From Sporolituus thermophilus DSM 23256 (lineage in GTDB: Bacteria; Bacillota; Negativicutes; Sporomusales; Thermosinaceae), in the NCBI RefSeq assembly GCF_900102435.1, contig NZ_FNBU01000003.1:62001-126000 (forward strand): DNA of 64,000 bases, in the 5' to 3' direction. The number at the start of each line of letters is the position of its first letter. Position 1 is the first letter of the stretch. The notes below the pieces were generated by a model that did no database searches, was not told the origin of the DNA, and worked only from the letters and a program-made list of their open reading frames with translations. The position numbers were made by a program, and so were the translations under genes. This document shows positions 26,636 to 35,910 of this stretch, piece by piece.

Positions 26636-26675
26636 AATAAAGAGCAGGAAGGCGGGAGCTTCCTGCTCTTTATTA
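26636..26675 (+). terminator. Terminator after benE
   Basis: A 16-bp perfect stem (AATAAAGAGCAGGAAG / CTTCCTGCTCTTTATT) with a 7-base loop. It ends the benE transcript and probably acts in both directions. Confidence 0.8.
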
Positions 26676-26786
26676 AAATACATCATTAAATACATCATTG
26701 GCGTTGACGTGATAGACGTCCCACTCTTGAATATGCTTCGTTTTTAAGCGGGAATATAGGATAAAAATTACCGTAGGAGGCGAATT

Positions 26787-27353
26787 ATGACGCTATTGGA
26801 ACAAATATTGGCGGTAAACCAATCTTTTGTTCAAAATGTATCAGAAGCGTTTAGACAAACCGCGCCAAAGGTTAGCAAGTTCCCGAAAAAGAGATTAGCC
26901 ATATTTACTTGCATGGATACGCGGCTTGTTGATTTTTTGGAACCGGCGCTTGGCATCAAACGGCAGGAAGCGGTAGTCATAAAAAATGCCGGAAATTCCA
27001 TCACGGGCAGCTTTGAGGCTACCATCAGAAGCCTTGTAATAGCCATTTTTGAGCTTGATATTAAAGAAATTATGGTAATAGGCCATGAAGATTGTGGGGT
27101 TGCTCACTCAACTTCGCAGGCAATTATTGATAAAATGCTGCGAAGAGGTATATCACATGACGCGATTAAGATGATCAAAGAGGAATTTGAATTATGGCTG
27201 GATAATTTCCACCGACCACATGAGAACGTAAAACAAGTAGTTGAAAAAATTAAAAACAACCCGTTGATTCCGGCCGATATTCCTGTTCATGGTTTGATTT
27301 TTGAACCGAATACAGGGGAATTATCCATACTGGTTAATGGTTATGACAGCTAA
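26787..27353 (+). CDS. Beta-class carbonic anhydrase, copy 1
   Basis: This 188-residue zinc enzyme interconverts CO2 and bicarbonate. Zinc-site residues are visible: Cys42 with the Asp44-Arg46 dyad (CMDTRL), and His100 and Cys103 (GHEDCG). It differs from a second copy at 36889-37455 at only 14 of 188 positions by direct comparison, and the similarity extends into the upstream GGAGGCGAATT. It sits inside the accessory segment between two carriers, so it may balance CO2/bicarbonate made or used by the pathway. The presence of two such close copies in 10 kb suggests a recent duplication. Confidence 0.9.
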   Translation: MTLLEQILAVNQSFVQNVSEAFRQTAPKVSKFPKKRLAIFTCMDTRLVDFLEPALGIKRQEAVVIKNAGNSITGSFEATIRSLVIAIFELDIKEIMVIGHEDCGVAHSTSQAIIDKMLRRGISHDAIKMIKEEFELWLDNFHRPHENVKQVVEKIKNNPLIPADIPVHGLIFEPNTGELSILVNGYDS

Positions 27354-27486
27354 ATATAGACCGTGCTCCTAGATGCCGAGTCCTTTAAATTCAAATATGT
27401 CCGGATACCTGGCGAAAACAATGCCTGATTGCTTCGGTACAGTGCGGGTCCGGTACGAAAAATGATATGGCGAGGTGGACACAAAC

Positions 27487-29091
27487 ATGTGGACACAGCA
27501 GTACGACCCGTTTTCTAATCAGGTTCTGTCAATTATTATTGCCAGTTCACCAGTTATTCTTATGTTTCTCCTGCTTGCGGTCTTCAAAGTAAAAGGGTAT
27601 TTAGCCGGTAGCGTTACCTTGGCCTATACATTTACGGTAGCGCTGCTCTGGGGATTGCCGCCGCAGTTTACTTTTTTCGCTGGCTTATACGGATTTGTTT
27701 ATGGGTTATACCCGATAATGTACATAATTTTCCAGGCTTTTTTTCTGTATAACTTAGTGGTCGAGAGCGGTCAATTCCTCAAGATGCGGCAAACATTGGA
27801 AACGCTTACAGCCGACCGCAGGCTGCAGGTGCTAATAATCGGCTTTTGTTTTACGGCCTTTCTAGATAGTACCGCCGGGTTCGTAGCACCTGTGGCAATT
27901 TCTACTGCGATCCTAAAAAGCCTGGGTTTCCCAGCTTTTCAGGCTGCAGGTCTATGCCTAATTGCCAGCGCTGTTCCGGCTGCCTATGGAGCTATCGGCA
28001 TTCCTGTATTAGTGATGGCTAAAGTGACGGGGTTGCCGGTAGACCAATTAAGCCGCGGGATTGCAAAAATAATTCCTTTCATGTCTTTTTTAATTCCGGG
28101 CTGGATGGTTATATTGTTGGTCGGGTGGCGGCGGGCAGTGGAAGTTTTGCCGCATATTCTGGCTTGCGCGCTGCCGTATTCCTTTTGTACATGGCTTGTT
28201 GCCACTTATATTGGCCCGGATTTAGCCGGCGTCATCCCCGCTATTGTCAGCCTGTTTACGGTGTTGTTGTCTATTAAGACTCTAACGCCGTGCGACGCGT
28301 ATAGGTTTGAGTCAGATCCGCCGGTAAACATTAGCGGCACGTTTAAATGGCGGGATTTTATCGGCAGCTGGTATCCATTTATATTGCTGGCACTTATGGT
28401 ATTGCTCTGGAGAATACCTTACGTATACGAGTTACTTGGCCGGTATAGCGTCGTTTGGTTTATCCAGGGACTACATAACCTGGTAGTCAAGATTCCGCCT
28501 GCGGCGTCCCAACCGGCACCGCTTGAGGCAGCGCTGGTATTTGATGTCTTGTCTTCGGTAGGAACGGCAATTTTCGTTGTTACGGCTATCAGCGCCAAAC
28601 TGCTTGGTATATCAGCAACAACTTACTTTTCCGTATTGAGGCTAACTCTGTTTCAGCTTAAATGGCCGACAATTAATATGGGTTGTGTGTTTGCTCTTGC
28701 TTTCATTATTAACTTTAGCGGTATGAGCGCGACATTAGGCTTGGCTTTTGCCTCAACAGGCCCGTTCTACCCTTTTTTCACGCCCATCCTTGCGTTGCTT
28801 GGCAGTTTCATCGTCGGGAGCAATACCGCCACGAATGCTATGTTTGGCGCGTTGGAAGTGGTTAGCGCCGAGGCTCTGGGCTTTGACCCTGTTTTAGCTG
28901 CCAGTATCCTTAGCTGTGGCACCGTGGCCGGGAAAATGGTAGCGCCCCAGGCGCTGGCGGTAGCGGCCAGTGCCGCTGAGCTATTAGGCAAAGAAGGCGA
29001 AATATTTGTTTTTACCATCAAACAGGCGCTGGTATTCGCGATTATACTGGGAATGTTGGCTATAGTCGCAAGTCGTGTATTCGGAAACTAG
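27487..29091 (+). CDS. lldP: L-lactate permease-family carrier (LldP/LctP)
   Basis: This integral membrane protein of 534 residues has about 13-14 hydrophobic segments and matches the LctP family, which imports lactate or glycolate with protons. Family regions include the N-terminal SIIIASSPVILMFLLLAVFK, GFCFTAFLDSTAGFVAPVAIS and the C-terminal GSFIVGSNTATNAMFGALE. ATG 27487 is chosen with AGGTGG eight bases upstream; a GTG at 27475 is the alternative. In this segment, beside a LarA-family gene, it may carry a 2-hydroxy acid. The last gene of the accessory segment, it ends 67 bases before the right 52-bp repeat. Confidence 0.88.
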   Translation: MWTQQYDPFSNQVLSIIIASSPVILMFLLLAVFKVKGYLAGSVTLAYTFTVALLWGLPPQFTFFAGLYGFVYGLYPIMYIIFQAFFLYNLVVESGQFLKMRQTLETLTADRRLQVLIIGFCFTAFLDSTAGFVAPVAISTAILKSLGFPAFQAAGLCLIASAVPAAYGAIGIPVLVMAKVTGLPVDQLSRGIAKIIPFMSFLIPGWMVILLVGWRRAVEVLPHILACALPYSFCTWLVATYIGPDLAGVIPAIVSLFTVLLSIKTLTPCDAYRFESDPPVNISGTFKWRDFIGSWYPFILLALMVLLWRIPYVYELLGRYSVVWFIQGLHNLVVKIPPAASQPAPLEAALVFDVLSSVGTAIFVVTAISAKLLGISATTYFSVLRLTLFQLKWPTINMGCVFALAFIINFSGMSATLGLAFASTGPFYPFFTPILALLGSFIVGSNTATNAMFGALEVVSAEALGFDPVLAASILSCGTVAGKMVAPQALAVAASAAELLGKEGEIFVFTIKQALVFAIILGMLAIVASRVFGN

Positions 29092-29158
29092 GTGCTGGCC
29101 TAAAAGAAAATATTTAGAGACTGTAGCCAAAGAAAAAACTGTATATAACCAAGCCCGG

Positions 29159-29210
29159 CCGGGCCTCAGGACAATGGCCGACATCGAGCCGATTACTTGC
29201 TGGTAACCGC
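29159..29210 (+). repeat. 52-bp direct repeat, right copy: orphan 3' end of ord
   Basis: Identical to 14414-14465. Here it is only a fragment: no ord coding sequence precedes it, and the codons for PGLRTMADIEPITCW and the stop stand alone behind lldP. This marks the right border of the accessory segment. The sequence after it (terminator, then hyf operon) is probably what originally followed ord. Confidence 0.9.
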
Positions 29211-29226
29211 CTTACGATTACTTAAA

Positions 29227-29264
29227 TCGACAAAAAATCCCCCAGACGGGGGATTTTTTGTCGA
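29227..29264 (+). terminator. Strong bidirectional terminator, probably the original ord terminator
   Basis: A 17-bp perfect stem (TCGACAAAAAATCCCCC / GGGGGATTTTTTGTCGA) with an AGAC loop starts 16 bases after the orphan ord end. T-runs on both strands suit termination from either side. Confidence 0.9.
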
Positions 29265-29361
29265 AAAAAGGTATTATTGCGGAAATGCGGCATTGGCGCG
29301 GCATGGGCGGCTTGTGATAGAATGGAGCAGTACTTATTGCATTTTACGGGGTGGTGAGGCT

Positions 29362-31383
29362 ATGAATGCGTCGGACTTATATTTACTTACACTGATATTG
29401 TTCTGTACAGGGATAGTGTCAGCTGTCGTCTTACGCAAACACGAAAAAACTGTCAACAGAGTTGCACATAGTATGGCTGCGCTGGGATGTACCACAGCCG
29501 TACTGTGTGCAATTTTTGTTTTCGCGGGCGAGACGGTCGTAATGCCCCTCATTAACTGGTCTTTCTTTGGCATGATCAGCGCCCGCCTGGATCGGCTGGC
29601 GGCGTTCTTTTTGCTGGTTGTCGGCCTTGTCGGGGCCATGAGCAGTTTATATGCCGTCGGCTATTGCCGGGAGTATTACGGACGGCGCCTATGGATCATG
29701 GCGGCCTGGTACAATGCTTTCTTACTGTCCATTATTCTTGTTTTCACCGTCAGTCATGTCGTCGCGTTTCTGGTCGTCTGGGAGGTAATGACGGCGGTGT
29801 CCTTTTTCCTTGTCAACCACGAATGGGAAAAGGAGGTTAACCGCCGTGCCGCATACATTTATCTGGTCATGACCCATATCGGCACAGCCTTTATTATCAC
29901 GGCGTTTTTGCTGTTGGCCGTTCGCGCCGGCACCTTCGACTTCGCCGGATTGGCGCAGGGGGGGACGAGCGAAACGGTGCGCAATCTCGTCTTTTTGCTG
30001 GCGCTGGTTGGTTTTGGTACGAAAGCAGGCATCATGCCGGTTCACATCTGGCTGCCCCTGGCCCATCCCGCTGCGCCCAGTCATGTTTCGGCCCTCATGT
30101 CCGGCGTGATGATTAAAACGGCCATTTATGGCCTTAGCCGGTTTCTGCTTGATTTTTTGGGCGCCGGGCCTGACTGGTGGGGCGTCCTGATGCTGGTTTT
30201 GGCCGCCGTGTCCGCCGTGCTGGGAGTGCTGTATGCGCTGATGGAAAACGATCTCAAGCGGCTGCTGGCCTATTCGAGTGTGGAAAATGTGGGCATTATT
30301 CTGCTGGGGATAGGCGCCGGCCTGTTGTTTGCCGGCAGCGGCCAAACGCTGCTGGCAGGTCTGGCCTGGTCGGCGGCGTTTTATCACCTTCTTAACCATG
30401 CCGTGTTTAAATCGCTGCTGTTTCTTGGGGCCGGCGCCGTGGTGCAGCGCACTCATACCAAGGACATTGAGCGGCTGGGCGGCCTGATCCGTCGGATGCC
30501 CTATACGGCCGCCCTGTTCCTGGCCGGAGCGGCGGCGATATCGGCCTTGCCGTTTATGAACGGCTTTATTAGTGAATGGCTGACCTTTCAGGCCCTCATC
30601 TACTTGCCGTACAGCCTCAGCGGCATTGGCGGCCGGCTGGCCGCGGCGTTGTTCGTGACTGCCCTGGGGCTGACCGGGGCCTTGGCCGCCGCCTGTTTTG
30701 TCAAAGCCTTTGGTGTTACTTTCCTGGCCAAGCCGCGCAGCGCCGCCGCCGGGCAGGCAACGGAAGCGCCGGCGGTGATGCTTGTTCCCATGGCTGTGCT
30801 GGCTGCCGGCTGCGCCGTGCTTGGCCTCTGGCCCCAGCCGGTTTTGGCGGTGCTGCAAGCAATGCTGGCTGATTATTACGGCGCCTCAGGGGTGGCGTTC
30901 CGTTACGCCTGGCCGGGGCTGGCCGTCCCGGTCGGTGTCGCTCAGCCGGTTTTGGCCCTGCCATGGGCAGCTGTCTTGCTGTTGGCCGGCGTTGCGCTGG
31001 CGCTGGTGATTTTCCGGTTACGGGGCACGCCGCGGGCGACGGTGGGCGAAACCTGGACCTGCGGCATTGTGCCTACGGCCCGCATGGAATATACGGCTAC
31101 CGGGTTCTCCAAACCTATCCGCACCGTTTTCGCCGCCATTCTGCAGCCGCGGCGAGAGACGGTGGCGCAGGACGATGGTAGCGCCTATTACGGCCGGCGG
31201 CTGGCCTATCGGCTGCACATCCGTTACGTCCTGAATGACCTCTTCTACCGGCCCGTGCATGCCGTTGTGCTAAGCGGGGCGCAGGCGCTTAAAAACATCC
31301 AGAGCGGGAGCCTGCAGCTGTATATTGGCTATGTGCTGGCCGTGACAGTGATTATTTTGGTTTGGAGTACGAGCAGGTGGTGA
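29362..31383 (+). CDS. hyfB: Hydrogenase-4 component B homolog (proton-pumping subunit HyfB)
   Basis: The 673-residue membrane protein is a NuoL/MrpA-type antiporter-like subunit with about 16 hydrophobic segments. Conserved proton-path residues are in the quinone/antiporter core (GTKAGIMPVHIWLPLAHPAAPSHVSALMSG near 220-250, then HLLNHAVFKSLLFLGAG). Length matches HyfB. It would pump protons or sodium driven by ferredoxin- or formate-linked hydrogen production. The reading frame extends back to 29197, but GGTGAGG at 29353-29359 marks ATG 29362 as the start. It heads the six-gene operon; the stop overlaps hyfC. Confidence 0.9.
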   Translation: MNASDLYLLTLILFCTGIVSAVVLRKHEKTVNRVAHSMAALGCTTAVLCAIFVFAGETVVMPLINWSFFGMISARLDRLAAFFLLVVGLVGAMSSLYAVGYCREYYGRRLWIMAAWYNAFLLSIILVFTVSHVVAFLVVWEVMTAVSFFLVNHEWEKEVNRRAAYIYLVMTHIGTAFIITAFLLLAVRAGTFDFAGLAQGGTSETVRNLVFLLALVGFGTKAGIMPVHIWLPLAHPAAPSHVSALMSGVMIKTAIYGLSRFLLDFLGAGPDWWGVLMLVLAAVSAVLGVLYALMENDLKRLLAYSSVENVGIILLGIGAGLLFAGSGQTLLAGLAWSAAFYHLLNHAVFKSLLFLGAGAVVQRTHTKDIERLGGLIRRMPYTAALFLAGAAAISALPFMNGFISEWLTFQALIYLPYSLSGIGGRLAAALFVTALGLTGALAAACFVKAFGVTFLAKPRSAAAGQATEAPAVMLVPMAVLAAGCAVLGLWPQPVLAVLQAMLADYYGASGVAFRYAWPGLAVPVGVAQPVLALPWAAVLLLAGVALALVIFRLRGTPRATVGETWTCGIVPTARMEYTATGFSKPIRTVFAAILQPRRETVAQDDGSAYYGRRLAYRLHIRYVLNDLFYRPVHAVVLSGAQALKNIQSGSLQLYIGYVLAVTVIILVWSTSRW

Positions 31384-32276
31384 AGATAGTGATCAATATT
31401 ATTGGCATGGTCGTACTAATGCTTGCCGCCCCGCTGGTGGCAGGCGTCATTAAAACCGTCAAAGCGCGGCTGCAGAACCGCCGCGGCCCTTCGCTGCTGC
31501 AGCCGTATTTTGATTTGGCCAAACTGTTCGGTAAAGACAGCGTGTTTTCGTCAACCGTTTCGTGGGTGTTTCGCGGCGCGCCGTTTGTCTATTTTGGTGC
31601 GACCGCCGGAGCGGCTGCGCTCTTGCCGGTAGGGGATGGCGCGGTGTCGTTGGCCGACCTGTTTATTCTCGTGTATCTTTTTGCGTTGGGCCGTTTTTTT
31701 CTGGCGCTGGCCTCGCTCGACGCTGGCAGTGCTTTTGGCGGTATGGGCGGGTCGCGGGAGATGTATATCGCCGTGCTGGTGGAGCCGGCGCTCCTCCTGG
31801 CGCTTCTGACCGTGGTCATGCCGGCCGGCGGGACGGACCTTGCCGGCATGGCCGCCGCGGCCGGCCGTGCGCCCTTGTCCCTGCCGCATGTGCTGGCGGC
31901 CCTTGCCTTTTTCTTCGTGGTTATTGCCGAGACGGGACGCATTCCGGTGGATAACCCTGACACGCATCTTGAGCTTACAATGGTGCATGAAGGCATGGTG
32001 TTGGAGTATTCAGGCCGCTATTTGGGCCTCATTCATTGGGCGGCAATGGTTAAGCAGCTGATCATGCTGACGCTGTTTGTCACCTATTTTGTGCCGTGGG
32101 GATGGGGGCCGGCCGGCTTGACCGGCGGTGCGCTCTGGTTTGCCGGCAAGGTGCTTTTGGCCGCCGTGCTGCTCGGCGTCGTCGAAACCAGCACCAACAA
32201 AATGCGGCTGTTTAGGCTGCCCCATTTTTTTGCCATATCCTGCCTGTTATCACTGCTGGCGCTTATAGCTCAATAG
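31377..32276 (+). CDS. hyfC: Hydrogenase-4 component C homolog (NuoH-like subunit HyfC)
   Basis: The NuoH-type membrane subunit of 299 residues connects the hydrophilic hydrogenase arm to the pump. Family motifs are RLQNRRGPSLLQPYFDLAKLFGKD near the N-terminus, FGGMGGSREM (conserved loop), and the acidic loop AETGRIPVDNPDTHLELTMVHEGM. The gene overlaps the hyfB end. GTG 31377 is preferred because GGAG (31364-31367) sits upstream; TTG 31362 lacks a ribosome-binding site. Eight hydrophobic segments are visible. Confidence 0.9.
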   Translation: MVKIVINIIGMVVLMLAAPLVAGVIKTVKARLQNRRGPSLLQPYFDLAKLFGKDSVFSSTVSWVFRGAPFVYFGATAGAAALLPVGDGAVSLADLFILVYLFALGRFFLALASLDAGSAFGGMGGSREMYIAVLVEPALLLALLTVVMPAGGTDLAGMAAAAGRAPLSLPHVLAALAFFFVVIAETGRIPVDNPDTHLELTMVHEGMVLEYSGRYLGLIHWAAMVKQLIMLTLFVTYFVPWGWGPAGLTGGALWFAGKVLLAAVLLGVVETSTNKMRLFRLPHFFAISCLLSLLALIAQ

Positions 32277-32287
32277 GGGGGAGAAGC

Positions 32288-32914
32288 GTGAATCTGCTGA
32301 CAATTGCCCTCATGGCGGCCGTATTTGTGCTGACGCGCGTAACAATGCTGCGCACGGCCGTCCACATTCTCGTGTTCCAATCGGTGCTAATCGCCCTCGC
32401 CTGCCTGGTCATCGGCGGAGAAACCGGTGAAATGCACTTTTATCTGGCTGCGCTGTTGACGGTGGTCATTAAGGTCGGCATTATTCCTTATTTTCTGTAC
32501 CGTATTGTCAGCCGGTTGCGGCGTGAACGGGAGGAACGTCCCTTGTGGGGCCCCAATGCGTCTTCCCTGGGCGCGGCGGCTGCCATTGTACTGGCCTACG
32601 GCTTTATCAGCCAGGCCCTGCCAGGGGTAGTCAGCCGGGAGACGCTGGCCGCGGCGGCCGCTCTGGTGCTGATCGGGCTGCAGCTCATTATGACCCGGCG
32701 GCAGGCTATTCTGCAGATTGTCGGGCTTAACACGATGGAAAACGGCCTGTATCTATTGGGGCTTTCGATGACCAAGGGGCTGCCGCTGATTATCGAGCTC
32801 GGCATCTTTTTGGACGTAATGGTGGCCGTCGTGGTGCTGGTCATTCTGACTTATCGCCTGAAGATATCCTTTTTGACTACCGATACGTCGCAACTGCGGA
32901 AACTGAAAGGGTGA
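32288..32914 (+). CDS. hyfE: Hydrogenase-4 component E homolog (HyfE)
   Basis: The 208-residue membrane protein has about six hydrophobic segments and matches HyfE, whose C-terminal part is NuoK-like. Supporting segments are LTVVIKVGIIPYFLYRIVSRLRRE and the MTRRQAILQIVGLNTMENGLYLLGL stretch, where the Glu is the conserved NuoK-type proton-channel residue. GGGGGAGAAGC precedes the GTG start. It follows hyfC by 11 bases and precedes hyfF by 4. The HyfD antiporter paralog of E. coli Hyf is missing, so the membrane arm has one antiporter fewer. Confidence 0.87.
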   Translation: MNLLTIALMAAVFVLTRVTMLRTAVHILVFQSVLIALACLVIGGETGEMHFYLAALLTVVIKVGIIPYFLYRIVSRLRREREERPLWGPNASSLGAAAAIVLAYGFISQALPGVVSRETLAAAAALVLIGLQLIMTRRQAILQIVGLNTMENGLYLLGLSMTKGLPLIIELGIFLDVMVAVVVLVILTYRLKISFLTTDTSQLRKLKG

Positions 32915-32918
32915 AACT

Positions 32919-34385
32919 ATGCTGGAGCTTATCTACGCGGCCCTTATCCTGCCGCTTGCTACGGCGGGAGCGACTTTGCCGCTGAAGCGCCCAGGCGCGA
33001 TTAAGAAGGTCAATCTGGCGGGAAGCCTGCTTACCAGCGGCGCGCTGCTGGCAATTGTCTACTCCGTTTATACGACGGGCCCGCTCTACACCGGCCTGTT
33101 TTATGCCGATCACGTGAGCGCCCTGCTTCTAACCGTCATTGCCGTCCTTACCTTTACGGCGACGTTGTTTTCGGCGCCGTATATGGAAAAAGAAATGCGC
33201 CACGGCGTTATCCCGGCCGCCGCGTTGCGGCGTTATTACATGCTGCTGAATGCCTTTTCTTTCACAATGGCGGCTGCTTTGTTAGTGGAAAACCTCGGCC
33301 TGCTCTGGGTGGCGATCGAGGCAACGACGCTGGTATCGGCGCTGCTGGTAGCGTTTCAGCTAAACCGCTCCGCTCTGGAAGCGGCGTGGAAATACGTCAT
33401 GGTTTGTACGGTCGGCATCTGTCTGGCCTTGTTCGGTACCATTCTGCTGTATTATGCCCAGGTCAGCGCCGGCGGCAGCGGCCAGGAAGCGTTGAGCTGG
33501 CTGGCGTTAAAGCAGGTGGCGGAGCGGCTTGACCCGGCCATGGTTCGCCTGGCTTTTGTCTTTATTTTGATCGGTTATGGTACCAAGGCCGGTTTGGCGC
33601 CGATGCATACCTGGCTGCCGGATGCGCACAGTCAGGCGCCTTCACCGGTCAGCGGCCTCTTGTCCGGGGCGCTGCTAAGCTGTGCGTTGTACGCCCTCAT
33701 GCGCCATGTGGCTATTGTCAAGGCCGTAGCCGGTACTGCTTTCATCCAGCCACTGCTTGTTGGGTTAGGAGTGCTTTCGGTGTTAATTGCCTTGCCGTTT
33801 TTGCTGTTGCAGCACGACATCAAGCGGCTCTTTGCGTATTCCAGCGTAGAGCATATGGGTATAGTGACGCTGGCCCTTGGCCTGGGCACGCCGCTGGCCG
33901 TCTATGGCGCGCTGCTGCATGTGCTTAATCATGCGGTGGCCAAGTCGGCGCTCTTCTTTCTGGCCGGCGCCATTGTCCAGGAATATCGCACCAAGCATAT
34001 CCTGCGCATCCGGGGCATGATGACGTTCGCTCCCCGCCTCGGCGCGCTGTTTCTGCTCACTGTCCTGTGCATCACCGGCATGCCGCCGTTTGGCGTCTTT
34101 GTCAGTAAATTCACGGTTGCCTGGGCGGCTTTTGCGGGTGGCCAGCCGCTAGTTGGCGCGGTGCTGCTACTATTATTGGCCGGTATTTTTGCCGGGATGA
34201 CCTATTATTGCTGCCAGATGGTGTTCGGGAGCGGTGCTGGACCGGTGCGGCCTGCTCCGCTGAGCGCGTCGGCCATGATCGCCATTGGGCTGTCCCTGGC
34301 CGTTGTCACTCTGACCGGCCTGTCGATGCCGGTCTGGCTGGATGCGGTCCTGACCCAGGCGGCAGCCATTATTGTAGGGGGGTAA
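32919..34385 (+). CDS. hyfF: Hydrogenase-4 component F homolog (antiporter-like subunit HyfF)
   Basis: The 488-residue NuoN/NuoM-like membrane protein has about 14 hydrophobic segments and conserved charged residues inside the membrane (VENLGLLWVAIEATTLVSALLV; GTKAGLAPMHTWLPDAHSQAPSPVSGLLSG; HVLNHAVAKSALFFLAG). It is the second pump module of the complex. GTGAAACT upstream of ATG 32919 is a weak ribosome-binding region, so translational coupling with hyfE (4-base gap) is likely. Confidence 0.9.
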   Translation: MLELIYAALILPLATAGATLPLKRPGAIKKVNLAGSLLTSGALLAIVYSVYTTGPLYTGLFYADHVSALLLTVIAVLTFTATLFSAPYMEKEMRHGVIPAAALRRYYMLLNAFSFTMAAALLVENLGLLWVAIEATTLVSALLVAFQLNRSALEAAWKYVMVCTVGICLALFGTILLYYAQVSAGGSGQEALSWLALKQVAERLDPAMVRLAFVFILIGYGTKAGLAPMHTWLPDAHSQAPSPVSGLLSGALLSCALYALMRHVAIVKAVAGTAFIQPLLVGLGVLSVLIALPFLLLQHDIKRLFAYSSVEHMGIVTLALGLGTPLAVYGALLHVLNHAVAKSALFFLAGAIVQEYRTKHILRIRGMMTFAPRLGALFLLTVLCITGMPPFGVFVSKFTVAWAAFAGGQPLVGAVLLLLLAGIFAGMTYYCCQMVFGSGAGPVRPAPLSASAMIAIGLSLAVVTLTGLSMPVWLDAVLTQAAAIIVGG

Positions 34386-34389
34386 GCAG

Positions 34390-35898
34390 ATGCTGACATA
34401 TCAGGAAATTCAGCCGGGAGCGCTGCGGGATACGGCTGTCGCGCTACTGGCCGGCGGCGCCCAGCTTGCGGCGATGTTCGCCAGTGACGAGCGGCCGCTT
34501 AGCGGCAGTTTCGCCATTTACTGCCTCTTTGCCAACCATGCTAGAGGCGAGTTTACGGGGATAAAGGTGCTGCTGGCCGAGGAGCCGTGGGAGTTTCCCT
34601 CTTTGGCGCCGGTAACGCCTGCGGCCGCCTGGTATGAACGGGAAATCCACGACCTATTCGGACTGACGCCGGTCGGACACCCAGACCTTAGGCCGCTGGT
34701 GTTGCATGAGAACTGGCCGGCCGGTCAGTACCCGTTGCGTAAGGATTTTACTCTGCCTGCGGCTGTTGACGACGCGGGCGGAGAGTTTCCCATTCCCGCC
34801 GTGGCCGGCGAAGGTGTCTTTGAAGTGCCGGTCGGACCTATTCATGCCGGCATCATTGAGCCCGGTCATTTTCGGTTCAGCCAGGCCGGTGAAAACATTA
34901 TCCACTTGGAGGCCAAACTTTTTTATACCCACCGCGGCATCGAAAAAGCGGTGGAAGGTTTACCGGTAGAGGATGCTTTTTATCGGGCCGAACGGATTTG
35001 CGGCGCTTGCAGTGTGTCGCACGCCATTGCCTTTTCCCAGGCGGTGGAAACCCTGGCCGGCGTGGAAGTGCCGCCGCGCGCCCAGTACCTCCGGGTGCTG
35101 GCGGCTGAACTGGAACGGCTGTACAATCATGTGGGCGACATCGGCAATATCTGCGCCGGCGTCGGTTTTGCCGTAGGGATAAGTCACGGCAGTAGGGTGA
35201 AGGAACTAATCATGCGCCTTAACGAAGCGCTGACCGGCAACCGGTTCTTGCGGGGGATGGTGGCGCCGGGGGGCGTTCGTCTGGATATTACTGCCGACCT
35301 GGCTGGCGCAATTATTAACGCCCTGCAGGTCATAACTACCGATTTCCAGGAGCTAGTGGACATTCTCCGGGAAAATAGCGCCTTTTTGGACCGGGTAAAC
35401 ACTACCGGCGTGCTGCCTCGCCAGACGGCGCTGGATTTAGCCGTTGTCGGCGTCGCGGCGCGGGCTTCGGGCGTCAATGTCGATATGCGGCGCGATTTTC
35501 CCTATGCCTGCTATGGCAAGCTCAATTTTAAAGTCCCGACATATCCCCAGGGCGACGTGGCCGCCCGCATCTGGGTGCGGGCCGATGAAATCCGCCAGAC
35601 GGCCAGCATCATCCGCCAGGTTTTGGACGGCATGCCGCCGCGGCAGGGAGCGCTAAAGGCCGCCTTGCCGCCATTGCCGCCGTATCATGCCGCGCTGGGC
35701 TGGAGCGAGTCCCCCCGGGGAGGCAACCTGCACTGGCTGATGGTCGGGGAAGATAGCCGGATCTACCGTTATTTTGTCCGCTCGGCTTCGTACCCCAACT
35801 GGCCGGCGGTCGCCCTAGCCGCGCCGGGGAACATTATTCCGGACTTTCCGTTAATTAATAAAAGCTTTGAACTCTGCTACGCCTGCATTGACCGTTAG
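34390..35898 (+). CDS. hyfG: Group-4 [NiFe]-hydrogenase large subunit with fused NuoC-like domain (HyfG)
   Basis: The 502-residue catalytic subunit begins with a NuoC/30-kDa domain (WYEREIHDLFGLTPVGHPDL, 81-100; YPLRKDF, 114-120) joined to the NuoD-like large subunit. Nickel ligands are in L1 (RICGACSVSH, Cys204 and Cys207) and L2 (CYAC, Cys496 and Cys499), so it should be an active hydrogenase, not a Complex I subunit. The usual DPC of L2 reads ELC. The protein stops at Arg502, right where the maturation protease normally cuts, so no C-terminal extension is encoded. No formate or CO dehydrogenase gene accompanies the operon. Confidence 0.9.
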   Translation: MLTYQEIQPGALRDTAVALLAGGAQLAAMFASDERPLSGSFAIYCLFANHARGEFTGIKVLLAEEPWEFPSLAPVTPAAAWYEREIHDLFGLTPVGHPDLRPLVLHENWPAGQYPLRKDFTLPAAVDDAGGEFPIPAVAGEGVFEVPVGPIHAGIIEPGHFRFSQAGENIIHLEAKLFYTHRGIEKAVEGLPVEDAFYRAERICGACSVSHAIAFSQAVETLAGVEVPPRAQYLRVLAAELERLYNHVGDIGNICAGVGFAVGISHGSRVKELIMRLNEALTGNRFLRGMVAPGGVRLDITADLAGAIINALQVITTDFQELVDILRENSAFLDRVNTTGVLPRQTALDLAVVGVAARASGVNVDMRRDFPYACYGKLNFKVPTYPQGDVAARIWVRADEIRQTASIIRQVLDGMPPRQGALKAALPPLPPYHAALGWSESPRGGNLHWLMVGEDSRIYRYFVRSASYPNWPAVALAAPGNIIPDFPLINKSFELCYACIDR

Positions 35899-35910
35899 GA
35901 GGGTAGCCCC

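Noticed and set aside
14466-29158. Insertion-sequence origin of the island
   Set aside because: No transposase, inverted terminal repeats or short target duplication were seen; the boundaries are long direct repeats of a gene end.
29722-30858. A 378-codon open frame on the minus strand
   Set aside because: It is antisense to hyfB, very rich in Gln, Arg and His, has no ribosome-binding site and matches no family; it is a shadow of a GC-rich gene.
34390-35898. Complex I NuoCD subunit instead of a hydrogenase
   Set aside because: Both nickel-binding CxxC motifs (L1 and L2) are intact, which Complex I subunits lack.
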